Below, piece after piece: positions 52,256-61,306 of a stretch of DNA of 64,000 nucleotides. The notes below the pieces were generated by a model. That model worked only from the letters and a program-made list of their open reading frames with translations, did not search any database and had not been told where the DNA came from. Position numbers and translations under genes: made by a program. Location: positions 558,001 to 622,000 of the forward strand of contig NZ_JAKCFC010000003.1 of the NCBI RefSeq assembly GCF_021916785.1, in the 5' to 3' direction. Every line of letters starts with the position of its first letter. Position 1 is the first letter of the stretch. The DNA is from Mycolicibacterium lacusdiani (GTDB taxonomy: Bacteria > Actinomycetota > Actinomycetes > Mycobacteriales > Mycobacteriaceae).

Positions 52256-52702
52256 ATGGAATCCTTCGGCAGGTCGGCCCTCTGGCTGAGCGTCCCGCTC
52301 AACCTGCTCCTGATCGCGTGGGTGTGGCTGGGACGCGCGGCGTTCGGCGTGCCGTGGGGCTGGATGTTCCTCATCCTGCTGTTCACCGCGGTCCCGGTCC
52401 TGCTGATCCTGCTCGGCATCACGACGGTCCTGGCCTTCCGCCAACCGGGCCGGCGGTTCACGAGCCGGCAGGCCTACGCGCAGGTGGCCATCTGGGTGGC
52501 GATGGTCGTGTTCGGCGCCGCGATCGCCGACTTCGACGACTCCGGCAACACCGAATCCCTACTGAGCCACTGGTTCGGACCCGCCATGCTGCACGCCGGG
52601 CAGGCCATCGTCACGGCGGCGGTCGTCGTCGCCGCGGTGGCGTGGATCGCGCTGCTGGCGCTGCTGATCGCAGGCAGGCGCCGGGAGACCCCGGCGCCCT
52701 AA
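52256..52702 (+). CDS. Small membrane protein, unknown
   Basis: 148 residues with four hydrophobic helices (about 8-28, 34-57, 72-92 and 115-137) and a basic C-terminus GRRRETPAP. The family is unknown to me. ATG 52256 is favoured over ATG 52253 because TAGGTT at 52244-52249 ends 6 nt before it. Divergent from the DinB-like gene by 30 bp. Convergent, with a 4-bp overlap, with the VOC gene. Confidence 0.75.
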   Translation: MESFGRSALWLSVPLNLLLIAWVWLGRAAFGVPWGWMFLILLFTAVPVLLILLGITTVLAFRQPGRRFTSRQAYAQVAIWVAMVVFGAAIADFDDSGNTESLLSHWFGPAMLHAGQAIVTAAVVVAAVAWIALLALLIAGRRRETPAP

Positions 52703-53109
52703 CCCTTCGGCCCGCCTCCGTCGCCGTCTGTCGGCGCCGGCGCGCCTCCGTGGAACACGGCCTCGACGTTGTTCCCGTCCGGGTCCCGCACGAACGCGCC
52801 GTAGTAGTTCGGGTGGTACTCGTCGAAGATCCGCGGCTCGTGTAGCGGCTCGGCGCCGAGCGCGAGCGCGGCGTGATAGAACGCCTGCACGCTCTCGGGA
52901 CTGGGCGCGGAGAACGCGAAGTGCAGGGGCGCGCCCACCGGCCGGTCGCCCGCGTCCTCGATCCAGAAGTCGGGCTTGCCCGCCGTGCCGTACCCGACGG
53001 CGGGACCCATGTCCATCTGTCGCTCGTAGTCGAGCACCCGCAGCACCGTGTCGTAGAACTCCTTGGCCTTGCCGAAGTCCGCACTGAGGATCCCGAAGTG
53101 GTCGATCAC
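52699..53109 (-). CDS. VOC-family protein (glyoxalase/dioxygenase superfamily)
   Basis: 136 residues from GTG 53109. Two beta-alpha-beta-beta-beta modules: IDHFGILSADFGKAKEFYD at the start and HFAFSAPSPESVQAFYHAALALGA in the middle, ending with the metal-site text YYGAFVRDPDGNNVEAVFH. Metal ligands expected are His3, His near 69 and Glu near 120. Function cannot be set (lyase, dioxygenase, antibiotic resistance). Divergent from the D-aminoacylase gene across 63 bp. Confidence 0.87.
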   Translation of the reverse strand: MIDHFGILSADFGKAKEFYDTVLRVLDYERQMDMGPAVGYGTAGKPDFWIEDAGDRPVGAPLHFAFSAPSPESVQAFYHAALALGAEPLHEPRIFDEYHPNYYGAFVRDPDGNNVEAVFHGGAPAPTDGDGGGPKG

Positions 53110-53160
53110 ATGCCCATCCTCGCATCCCTCGACTTCGTGGTCCTCAGGTTTCCGGCGTCG

Positions 53161-53166
53161 TACATT
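53161..53166 (+). promoter_or_regulatory. -10 hexamer of the leaderless D-aminoacylase gene
   Basis: TACATT ends 6 nt before the ATG at 53173. Confidence 0.45.
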
Positions 53167-53172
53167 CAGGGC

Positions 53173-54930
53173 ATGGCCCCTGACTTGATCATCCGCAACG
53201 GCACCATCGTGGACGGCCTCGGCGGTGAGCCCTACGTCGGCGACGTGGCGATCGCCGACGGCGTCATCACCGCCATCGGCACCGTCGACGGGCACGCCGC
53301 GCGCGAGATCGACGCCACCGGCCTGCTCGTCACACCGGGCTTCGTCGACCTGCACACCCACTACGACGGCCAGGCCATCTGGTCGGACCGGATGACGCCG
53401 TCGTCGGCCCACGGCGTGACGACGGCGGTGATGGGCAACTGCGGCGTCGGCTTCGCACCGTGCCGCCCGGAGGACCACGAGACGCTGGTCGACGTCATGG
53501 CAGGCGTCGAGGACATCCCGGGCGTGGTGATGGTCGACGGGCTGCCGTGGACGTGGGAGACGTTCCCCGAGTTCCTCGACGCGCTCGACGGCCGTGCCCG
53601 TGACATCGACGTGGCCGCGTTCCTGCCACACTCGCCACTGCGGGTGTACGTAATGGGCCGGCGCGGCGTGGAGCGCGAGCCGGCGACCACCGAGGACCTC
53701 GAGCTGATGCGCAAGCTCGCCGAGGAAGCCGTGCGGGTCGGTGCGCTCGGATTCGCCTCGTCGCAGTTGACGCTGCACAAGAGCGAAAGTGGCCAGCCCA
53801 TACCGAGTTACGGCGCGGCGTACGCCGAGTTCGAGGCAATCGCCCGCGGCATCGACGACGGTGGCGGCGGGCTGATCCAGTTCGTGCCGGACCTCGTCGC
53901 GGGTGACTACGAGCCCGCGCTGAAGACGGTGTTCGACGTCGCCGAGGACGTCGGCCTGCCGGTCACGTTCACGTTGGCGATCGGCAACGCCGGCGACCCG
54001 TACTTCCTCGGCGCATTGACCATGGTGGAGAAGGCGAACGCGAACGGCGGAGACGTCAGTGCGCAAGTCTTCCCCCGGCCGATCGGCCTGGTGATCGGCC
54101 TCGAACTGTCGGGCAACCCGTTCGTGATGTACCCCGCCTACCAGGAGATCGCGCACCTGCCGCTCGCCGAACGCGTCGCCGAGATGCGCAAACCAGAAGT
54201 GCGCGAACGTATCCTGAGTGACTCCCCCGCGCCGGGAGGGCACCCCCTGATGTTCGCGGTGCAGGCCTTCGACTGGATCTTCCCGCTGGGCGATCCGCCG
54301 AACTACGAACCCGCCTCGTCCGACAGCATCACCGCTCGGGCCCGTGCGCGCGGCGTCAGTGCGCTGGAGGAAGCCTACGACCGCCTGCTCGACGACGACG
54401 GGCACGCGATGCTTCTGGTCACGCTCGCCAACTTTCGCGACGGGTCGCTGGACACGGTGGCCGAACTGATCCGCCGTGACGACGTGGTGCTGGGCCTCGG
54501 CGACGGCGGGGCGCACTACGGAATGATCTGCGACGCAAGCTTTCCCACGTACATGCTCACGCACTGGGTGCGCGACCGCGCCTCGGGCCGGTTGTCGGTG
54601 GCCGAGGCGGTCCGCGAGTTGACGTCGGCGCCGGCGCGGGTGGCGGGGCTGGGTGACCGGGGTCGCCTGGCCGTCGGTTACAAGGCCGACGTCAACGTCA
54701 TCGACCACGCGGCGCTGGTGCTGCATCGGCCGGTCGTCGCACACGACCTGCCCGCCGGGGGCCGCCGCCTCGATCAGACGGCCGACGGTTACGTGGCGAC
54801 GATCGTCGCCGGCGAGGTCATCGCCGAGCGCGGCGTGCCGACCGATGCCCGGCCGGGAAAGCTGGTGCGCGGGCGCCGGAGTCAGCCGGAGGGCAGAAGC
54901 GAAGCGACCCGGGAAAGCCAGCGCGCGTGA
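53173..54930 (+). CDS. N-acyl-D-amino-acid deacylase-like amidohydrolase
   Basis: 585 residues, metal-dependent amidohydrolase. N-terminal LIIRNGTIVDGLGGEP, first metal site TPGFVDLHTHYDGQAIW (HxH), MGNCGVGFAP, and the later Asp in LGLGDGGAHYG, ending VNVIDHAAL. It is the D-aminoacylase/dihydroorotase-like group; the stated substrate class is N-acyl-D-amino acids. It overlaps the downstream carboxymuconolactone decarboxylase-like gene by 4 bp (GTGA). The C-terminal tail (SQPEGRSEATRESQRA) is charged and looks disordered. Confidence 0.9.
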   Translation: MAPDLIIRNGTIVDGLGGEPYVGDVAIADGVITAIGTVDGHAAREIDATGLLVTPGFVDLHTHYDGQAIWSDRMTPSSAHGVTTAVMGNCGVGFAPCRPEDHETLVDVMAGVEDIPGVVMVDGLPWTWETFPEFLDALDGRARDIDVAAFLPHSPLRVYVMGRRGVEREPATTEDLELMRKLAEEAVRVGALGFASSQLTLHKSESGQPIPSYGAAYAEFEAIARGIDDGGGGLIQFVPDLVAGDYEPALKTVFDVAEDVGLPVTFTLAIGNAGDPYFLGALTMVEKANANGGDVSAQVFPRPIGLVIGLELSGNPFVMYPAYQEIAHLPLAERVAEMRKPEVRERILSDSPAPGGHPLMFAVQAFDWIFPLGDPPNYEPASSDSITARARARGVSALEEAYDRLLDDDGHAMLLVTLANFRDGSLDTVAELIRRDDVVLGLGDGGAHYGMICDASFPTYMLTHWVRDRASGRLSVAEAVRELTSAPARVAGLGDRGRLAVGYKADVNVIDHAALVLHRPVVAHDLPAGGRRLDQTADGYVATIVAGEVIAERGVPTDARPGKLVRGRRSQPEGRSEATRESQRA

Positions 54931-55487
54931 CGCGGGTCGCGCCGCTGGCGCCGCCGTGGAGCGACGCGGACGCCGAGGGCATCGAGGCCTGGGGTCACCC
55001 CGACCGCACGTACGAACCGCTGCTGCTGGTGCGGTGCGTTCAGCGCCATCCCCGCCTCGCCGCGAAACTACGCAAGCTCGGTGAGGCACTGTACGTCGAC
55101 ACGCTGCTGCCACCACGGACGCGGACCATCGCGATCCTGCGCATCTGTGGGCTCGTCGGGTGCGCCTACGAGTGGGGCGGGCAGGCCGCGTTCTGGGGTC
55201 CGATCGCGGGCGTCGCCGAGGAGGAGTGCGACGCCCTGGTGACTGGCGCCGATGCGTCGTGGAGTGACGCCGAGCGCGTGCTGATCGCCGCTGTCGACGA
55301 ACTCGAGCGCACCGGGTCGTGGTCCGACGCCACGTGGATGGCGTTGGGCGACGGCCTCGACGACGAGCAGCGCATGGAGCTGCTCATCGCCGTCGGCTGG
55401 TACCGGACGATCTGCACGATGTGCAACGCCCTCGACCTGCCCGTGGAGGGCTGGATGCGTGAGTGGCCCGGTTCAGTTGCGCCGTAG
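54927..55487 (+). CDS. Carboxymuconolactone decarboxylase-family protein
   Basis: 186 residues, AhpD-like helical fold. The conserved segment reads RICGLVGCAYEWGGQAAF: it keeps the C-A-Y-E-W of the family, but the His that normally follows is Gln, so catalytic function is uncertain. GTG 54927 overlaps the D-aminoacylase stop, so the two are translated together. The 3' end overlaps the convergent SDR by 15 bp. Confidence 0.86.
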   Translation: MTRVAPLAPPWSDADAEGIEAWGHPDRTYEPLLLVRCVQRHPRLAAKLRKLGEALYVDTLLPPRTRTIAILRICGLVGCAYEWGGQAAFWGPIAGVAEEECDALVTGADASWSDAERVLIAAVDELERTGSWSDATWMALGDGLDDEQRMELLIAVGWYRTICTMCNALDLPVEGWMREWPGSVAP

Positions 55488-56285
55488 CGCAGGATGCTGC
55501 TTCACCAGTAGCGGCATCAGGACCCGCTGGGGCAGCAGCCCGAACAGGCGGGTGCTGACTTGGCTTGCCAGACCGGGGATCACGCTGCCCCGGTCGTGCT
55601 CGAGAGCGTCGATGCCCACCTTGGCGACCTCGCGTGACGGCATCCACATGAATTTCGGGAAGGCGTCGGCGAAGGTCTTCTCGTCCATGCCTGCCACCTG
55701 GAGGAATTCGGTGCGTACCGGGCCGGGGTGCAGCGTCGCGACCGTCACGCCGGTGCCGACGAGTTCGGCGCGCAGACCGTCGGTGTAGCTGCGGACGAAC
55801 GCCTTGGTGGCTGCATAGCCGGCTTGGCCGGGGAACGGCTGGAAGCCCGCCGTGGAACCCACGTTCAGGATCGCGCCGCGTCCGCGTCCCACCATCTGTC
55901 GGACCGCGCGCGTGGTGAGGTCGATGACGGCCTCGACGTTCACGCGGACCTGGGCGATCTCGTCGTCGACGTTGGCGTCGACCACCGCCCCGATGGTGCC
56001 GATGCCCGCGTTGTTCACCAGGACGTCGACCGTCAGCCCGCGCCGCTCGATCTCGTCGAGCAGGCTCGCCCGCGCCGCGGGATCGGCTACGTCGCAGGCG
56101 ATCACCTCGACGCGGACCGTGTCGCCGAGTTCGGCCGCGAGGTCGCGGAGCCGGTCCTCCCGGCGGGCGACCAGTGTGACTCCGTGTCCACGGGACGCGA
56201 GTTCACGGGCCAGATCGGCCCCGATGCCGGACGAGGCGCCGGTGACGACGGCGGTGCTGGTTGGGGAGGGCTTGGGCAGTGACAT
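55473..56285 (-). CDS. Short-chain dehydrogenase/reductase
   Basis: 270 residues: VVTGASSGIGADLARELA, NNAGIG, catalytic Ser in NVGSTAGF, YAATKAF (YxxxK). RREDR after beta-2 favours NADP. The C-terminal extension with HPGPVRTEF and SVIPGLASQVSTRLFGLLPQRVL (in parts) is like the DltE/YdfG type that acts on hydrophobic substrates. It starts 9 bp downstream of the zinc-type reductase gene, likely one operon. Confidence 0.91.
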   Translation of the reverse strand: MSLPKPSPTSTAVVTGASSGIGADLARELASRGHGVTLVARREDRLRDLAAELGDTVRVEVIACDVADPAARASLLDEIERRGLTVDVLVNNAGIGTIGAVVDANVDDEIAQVRVNVEAVIDLTTRAVRQMVGRGRGAILNVGSTAGFQPFPGQAGYAATKAFVRSYTDGLRAELVGTGVTVATLHPGPVRTEFLQVAGMDEKTFADAFPKFMWMPSREVAKVGIDALEHDRGSVIPGLASQVSTRLFGLLPQRVLMPLLVKQHPALRRN

Positions 56286-56294
56286 GTGGCAAAC

Positions 56295-57293
56295 CTATCT
56301 GGTGCGGGTGATGACGACTTTGCCGGTCATGCGGCCTGATTCGACGTCCCGGTGGGCCTCCTCGAGCCCGGCCGAGGAGAAGTCGTCGATGGTCTTCGTG
56401 ACGGTGGTACGCAGCGTTCCGTCGTCGACGAGCGCGGCAGCGGAGCCCAGCAGATGCTGCTGGGAGATCATGTCGGGCGTCTCGAACATGGCCCGGGTGA
56501 ACATCAGCTCCCAGTGCCAGGCGATGCTCTTGGCCTTGAGACCGACGAGGTCCAGACCGGGTGGCTCGTCGATTGCGGTGATGTGCCCGAATGGTTTCAC
56601 GATGGCCGCGTAGTCGTCGACGTTGCCCGCGGAATGCGGGGAGAAGAGGTAGTCGACGCCATCGGGGGCGACCTCGAGCGTCTGCGCGCGGAGGTCGTGG
56701 TGATCGACGACGGCGTCGGCGCCCATGCTCGTCGCCCATTGCCGCGACTCGTCGCGGCTGGCGGTGGCGATCACCCGAACGCCGGTCAGCGCCTTGGCGA
56801 GCTGGATCATGATCGATCCGACGCCACCCGCGGCGCCGAGCACCAGCAGGTCGCCCGTCGAGTCCTTGGTGAGGCCGAAGCGGTCGAACAGGGATTCCCA
56901 CGCGGTGATCGTGGTCAGCGGGAGCGCGGCGGCCTCGGCGAACGAGAGGCTCGCGGGCTTGCGGGAGACGATCCGCTCGTCGACGGCCTGGAATTCGGCG
57001 TTGCTGCCGGGCCGGGTGATGTCGCCGGCGTACCAGACCTCGTCGCCGACGCGGAGCGTCGTGACCTGCGCGCCAACGGCTTCCACGATGCCTGCGGCGT
57101 CGAAGCCGAGGATCGTCGGGGTCTGCGAGGGCTCGAGCGAGGAACGGCGCTTCACGTCGACGGGGTTGACCGAGACGGCGAGCACTCGCACCAGCACGTC
57201 GCGTTCCCGAAGCTCGGGCACGTCGACCGTGACGTCCCGAAGGGTCTGGTCGCTGTCCACCGGTCCCCCGGCGAAGGATCCGATGGCTTTCAT
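56295..57293 (-). CDS. MDR-family NADPH:quinone/zinc-type alcohol oxidoreductase
   Basis: 332 residues, medium-chain reductase fold. Nucleotide-binding VLGAAGGVGSIMIQLAKAL, family text VNPVDVKRRSSLEP, GFDAAGIVEAVG and AALPLTTITAWESLF. The zinc-ligand Cys residues of alcohol dehydrogenases are absent, so it is a quinone/enone-reductase type (ADH_zinc_N / zinc-binding family by name). ATG 57293 follows weak ribosome text. It is followed by the SDR, from which it is 9 bp away. Confidence 0.89.
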   Translation of the reverse strand: MKAIGSFAGGPVDSDQTLRDVTVDVPELRERDVLVRVLAVSVNPVDVKRRSSLEPSQTPTILGFDAAGIVEAVGAQVTTLRVGDEVWYAGDITRPGSNAEFQAVDERIVSRKPASLSFAEAAALPLTTITAWESLFDRFGLTKDSTGDLLVLGAAGGVGSIMIQLAKALTGVRVIATASRDESRQWATSMGADAVVDHHDLRAQTLEVAPDGVDYLFSPHSAGNVDDYAAIVKPFGHITAIDEPPGLDLVGLKAKSIAWHWELMFTRAMFETPDMISQQHLLGSAAALVDDGTLRTTVTKTIDDFSSAGLEEAHRDVESGRMTGKVVITRTR

Positions 57294-57351
57294 CGTGGTC
57301 ACGTCGCGGTACAACCTCGCCGACTGCCGGGTTCTTCCCCGGACACGAAGA

Positions 57352-57379
57352 AGCCCGGCCTGCCGAAGCAGACCGGGCT
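57352..57379. terminator. groEL2 terminator hairpin
   Basis: AGCCCGGCCTGC (57352-57363) pairs with GCAGACCGGGCT (57368-57379) along 12 positions with one G-U pair; the minus-strand RNA has a UUCG tetraloop. It is 18 nt beyond the groEL2 stop. The following bases are UUCUUCG, a poor U-run, but the stem is very stable. Confidence 0.75.
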
Positions 57380-57397
57380 CCTCGTTGAGTGCTTGGA

Positions 57398-59125
<1,728 letters not shown>

Positions 59126-59139
59126 TCACCGTCCCGACC

Positions 59140-59165
59140 TAGCACTCACTGATCGCGAGTGCCAA
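59140..59165. promoter_or_regulatory. CIRCE element (proximal)
   Basis: TAGCACTC (59140-59147), 9-nt spacer, GAGTGCCAA (59157-59165). It matches the HrcA operator TTAGCACTC-N9-GAGTGCTAA at most positions and lies downstream of the predicted -10. Confidence 0.85.
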
Positions 59166-59170
59166 CCACA

Positions 59171-59200
59171 TTCTTAGCACTCGACCATGCCGAGTGCAAG
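59171..59200 (-). promoter_or_regulatory. groEL2 promoter with embedded CIRCE element (distal)
   Basis: TTAGCACTC (59174-59182), N9, GAGTGCAAG (59192-59200). On the minus strand a -35 TTGCAC (59199-59194) and a -10 TAAGAA (59176-59171) are 17 nt apart, so the operator fills the promoter. HrcA binding would block polymerase. Confidence 0.8.
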
Positions 59201-59237
59201 GTCAGGGCCGACGTCGGATGGTCCGGAACGGCCGTCG

Positions 59238-59798
59238 TCAGCGGGCCGAACGCAACCCGTCGACGATGATCTCGGCGACCCGTTCGGCGATGCCCTCGCC
59301 GTAGCGGTCGGTGGACTTGCAGACCGTCATCAGGGCCTTCACTTCCGGGCCCCCGACGTCGGGCCGAACCGTGCCTGCCCGTTGCGCCGCGGACAACATC
59401 TCCTCCATCACGCCGACGAACGCAGCCTCGGCGCCCGGCGCCGCCGCATCGAGGTCGACGCCGTAGCCGGCCAGGGCATCGGCGATGCCGTGGTCGGCCG
59501 CGGCAGTCCGGACCATCTCGCGCAGGAAGTCGAACAGCGCGGTGCCGGGGTCGGTCGCGAGCAGCTGGTGCGCCCGGTCGACGATGCTGCGCACCCGGTC
59601 TTCGATGACGGCTTGGAAGAGCGCTTCCTTCGTCGGGAAGTGCCGGTAAACGGTGCCCGGGCCGACACCGGCGCGACGGGCGATCTCGTCGATCGGCACG
59701 GCGAGCCCCTCGGCGGCGAACGTCTCGTAGGCCACCTCGAGCACCTTGGCGCGGTTGCGCGCGGCGTCGGCGCGCATGGGCCGCGTAGTGCTGGTCAC
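59238..59798 (-). CDS. TetR-family transcriptional regulator
   Basis: 186 residues from GTG 59798, preceded by AAGGAG. Helix-turn-helix EIARRAGVGPGTVYRHFPTKEALF at about 37-60; C-terminal domain of the TetR_C_33/AcrR-like kind ending VAEIIVDGLRSAR. It is divergent from the SDR gene at 59894, and two copies of one operator lie between them, so it very likely represses both. Confidence 0.92.
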   Translation of the reverse strand: MTSTTRPMRADAARNRAKVLEVAYETFAAEGLAVPIDEIARRAGVGPGTVYRHFPTKEALFQAVIEDRVRSIVDRAHQLLATDPGTALFDFLREMVRTAAADHGIADALAGYGVDLDAAAPGAEAAFVGVMEEMLSAAQRAGTVRPDVGGPEVKALMTVCKSTDRYGEGIAERVAEIIVDGLRSAR

Positions 59799-59812
59799 TT
59801 CTCACTCCTTGG

Positions 59813-59843
59813 TTGACAAAACGGAGCGAGCGTTCCGTATAGT
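59813..59843 (+). promoter_or_regulatory. Promoter of the SDR gene, overlapped by a TetR operator
   Basis: TTGACA (59813-59818) and TATAGT (59838-59843) are spaced 19 nt apart. The first operator copy (59822-59837) fills the space between them. Confidence 0.65.
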
Positions 59844-59868
59844 CGATGAAACCGGAGCGGACGTTCCG
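59822..59868. promoter_or_regulatory. Duplicated TetR operators
   Basis: Two copies of CGGAGCG-N2-CGTTCCG: at 59822-59837 and 59853-59868, spaced 31 bp centre to centre (three helical turns). Each half matches the other with one mismatch. The repeat of the same 16-bp dyad in the TetR/SDR gap strongly indicates the binding site of the divergent TetR protein. Confidence 0.75.
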
Positions 59869-59893
59869 CATCCATCGTACCCAAGGAGCCTCG

Positions 59894-60787
59894 ATGACCA
59901 ACTGGACCGTCGCGAACGCACCCGATCAGACCGGCCGCGTCGCCGTGGTGACCGGCGCCAACACCGGACTCGGCTACGAGACGGCCGCCGCGCTCGCCTC
60001 CCGTGGCGCCCGCGTCGTACTGGCCGTGCGCAACCTCGACAAGGGCAAGGCCGCCGCCGACCTCATCCTGCGGCGCACCCCGGGCGCCGACGTCTCGCTG
60101 CAGGAACTCGACCTCACTTCCCTCGCCTCGATCGAGGAAGCGGCCGAACAGCTGCGAGCCGACCTCGACCGGATCGACCTGCTGATCAACAACGCCGGGG
60201 TGATGATGACGCCGAAGGGCACGACGAAGGACGGCTTCGAACTGCAGTTCGGCACCAACCACCTCGGCCACTTCGCCTTCACCGGGCGACTGCTCGACCG
60301 GGTGCTCGCCGCGCCGGGCTCGCGGGTCGTGACGGTCAGCAGCATCGGCCACCGGCTCGGCCGCATCCGCTTCGACGACCTCCAGTCCGAACGCCGGTAC
60401 AGCCGCATCAGCGCGTACGGCCAATCCAAGCTCGCCAACCTGCTGTTCACCTACGAGCTGCAGTGCAGGCTCGCAGGCACCGAGACCACGGCCCTGGCCG
60501 CTCACCCCGGCGGCTCGAGTTCCGAACTGTCCCGATACGTCCCCAACGCGCTGCAGCTCGCCTTCAGGACCCTGGAACAGAGCACCGAGATGGGCGCCCT
60601 GCCCACCCTGCGCGCCGCCATCGACCCGGCCGTCGCGGGCGGCGAGTACGTCGGCCCCGGCGGCCCGTTCGAATTGCGGGGCTACCCCGAGGCCGTCTCC
60701 TCGAGCCGGCGATCGCACGACCCAGCGGTGCAGCGCCGCCTGTGGACGGTGTCGGAACAGCTGACGGGGGTGGTCTTTCCGGTGTGA
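59894..60787 (+). CDS. Short-chain dehydrogenase/reductase (retinol-dehydrogenase-like, Rv0439c-like)
   Basis: 297 residues. VVTGANTGLGYETAAALA and NNAGVMMTPKGTTKDGFE are the landmarks of the retinol-dehydrogenase/WWOX-like SDR subgroup common in mycobacteria; the catalytic part is SSIGHRLG ... YGQSKLANL (YxxxK). C-terminal YVGPGGPFELRGYPEAV is subgroup-specific. ATG 59894 follows AAGGAG. Control by the divergent TetR protein is expected from the operators. Position next to groEL2 agrees with M. tuberculosis Rv0439c. Confidence 0.93.
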   Translation: MTNWTVANAPDQTGRVAVVTGANTGLGYETAAALASRGARVVLAVRNLDKGKAAADLILRRTPGADVSLQELDLTSLASIEEAAEQLRADLDRIDLLINNAGVMMTPKGTTKDGFELQFGTNHLGHFAFTGRLLDRVLAAPGSRVVTVSSIGHRLGRIRFDDLQSERRYSRISAYGQSKLANLLFTYELQCRLAGTETTALAAHPGGSSSELSRYVPNALQLAFRTLEQSTEMGALPTLRAAIDPAVAGGEYVGPGGPFELRGYPEAVSSSRRSHDPAVQRRLWTVSEQLTGVVFPV

Positions 60788-60805
60788 CCGCGAGAGACTG
60801 ACCGC

Positions 60806-61306
60806 GTGTCGCTGATCGTGCCGCCATATCCCCCAGTCAGGTACTCGAAGGACGATCCGGAGGTCAGCGCCTGGGTGCGCCCCGGTGACGCGCCTGCGGA
60901 CTACGACTCCTTCGGCCTGGTCGAATACCACTACCTGGCCAACGAGCAGGCGACCGACGGCGACTACGGCCTGTTCCGCGTGGAACTCGCGCCGAGGGCG
61001 GGCGGGCCGGGCCCGCACTTCCACCGCACGATGTCCGAGGCGTTCTTCGTGCTATCCGGGTCGGTGACGATCTACGACGGCAAGCAGTGGTCGCCCACCA
61101 AGCAGAACGACTTCCTCTACGTGCCGCCCGGGGGCATCCACGGGTTCCGCAACGAGGCGGACGACCCGGCGTCGATGTTGATGCTGTTCGCCCCCGGCGC
61201 GCCGCGGGAGCACTACTTCGAGGGCCTCGCCCAGCTCGGCGACATGACCGACGACGAGCGCCGGGAGTGGTTCATCGCCAACGACAATCACTTCGTCGAC
61301 GAGTAG
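60806..61306 (+). CDS. Cupin-domain protein
   Basis: 166 residues from GTG 60806, 18 bp after the SDR stop and probably in its operon. The cupin motif 1 is HFHRTMSEAFFVLSGSVTI and motif 2 is YVPPGGIHGFRNE; the metal ligands are His and Glu in these segments. No known partner. The last 19 bp overlap the convergent UvrA-like gene. Confidence 0.87.
   Translation: MSLIVPPYPPVRYSKDDPEVSAWVRPGDAPADYDSFGLVEYHYLANEQATDGDYGLFRVELAPRAGGPGPHFHRTMSEAFFVLSGSVTIYDGKQWSPTKQNDFLYVPPGGIHGFRNEADDPASMLMLFAPGAPREHYFEGLAQLGDMTDDERREWFIANDNHFVDE

Noticed and set aside
52699-55116. 805-codon open frame on the minus strand.
   Set aside because: Its first 136 codons at the 3' end are the VOC gene; the remainder is antisense to the D-aminoacylase and has no domain. 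The GTG at 53109 is the real start.
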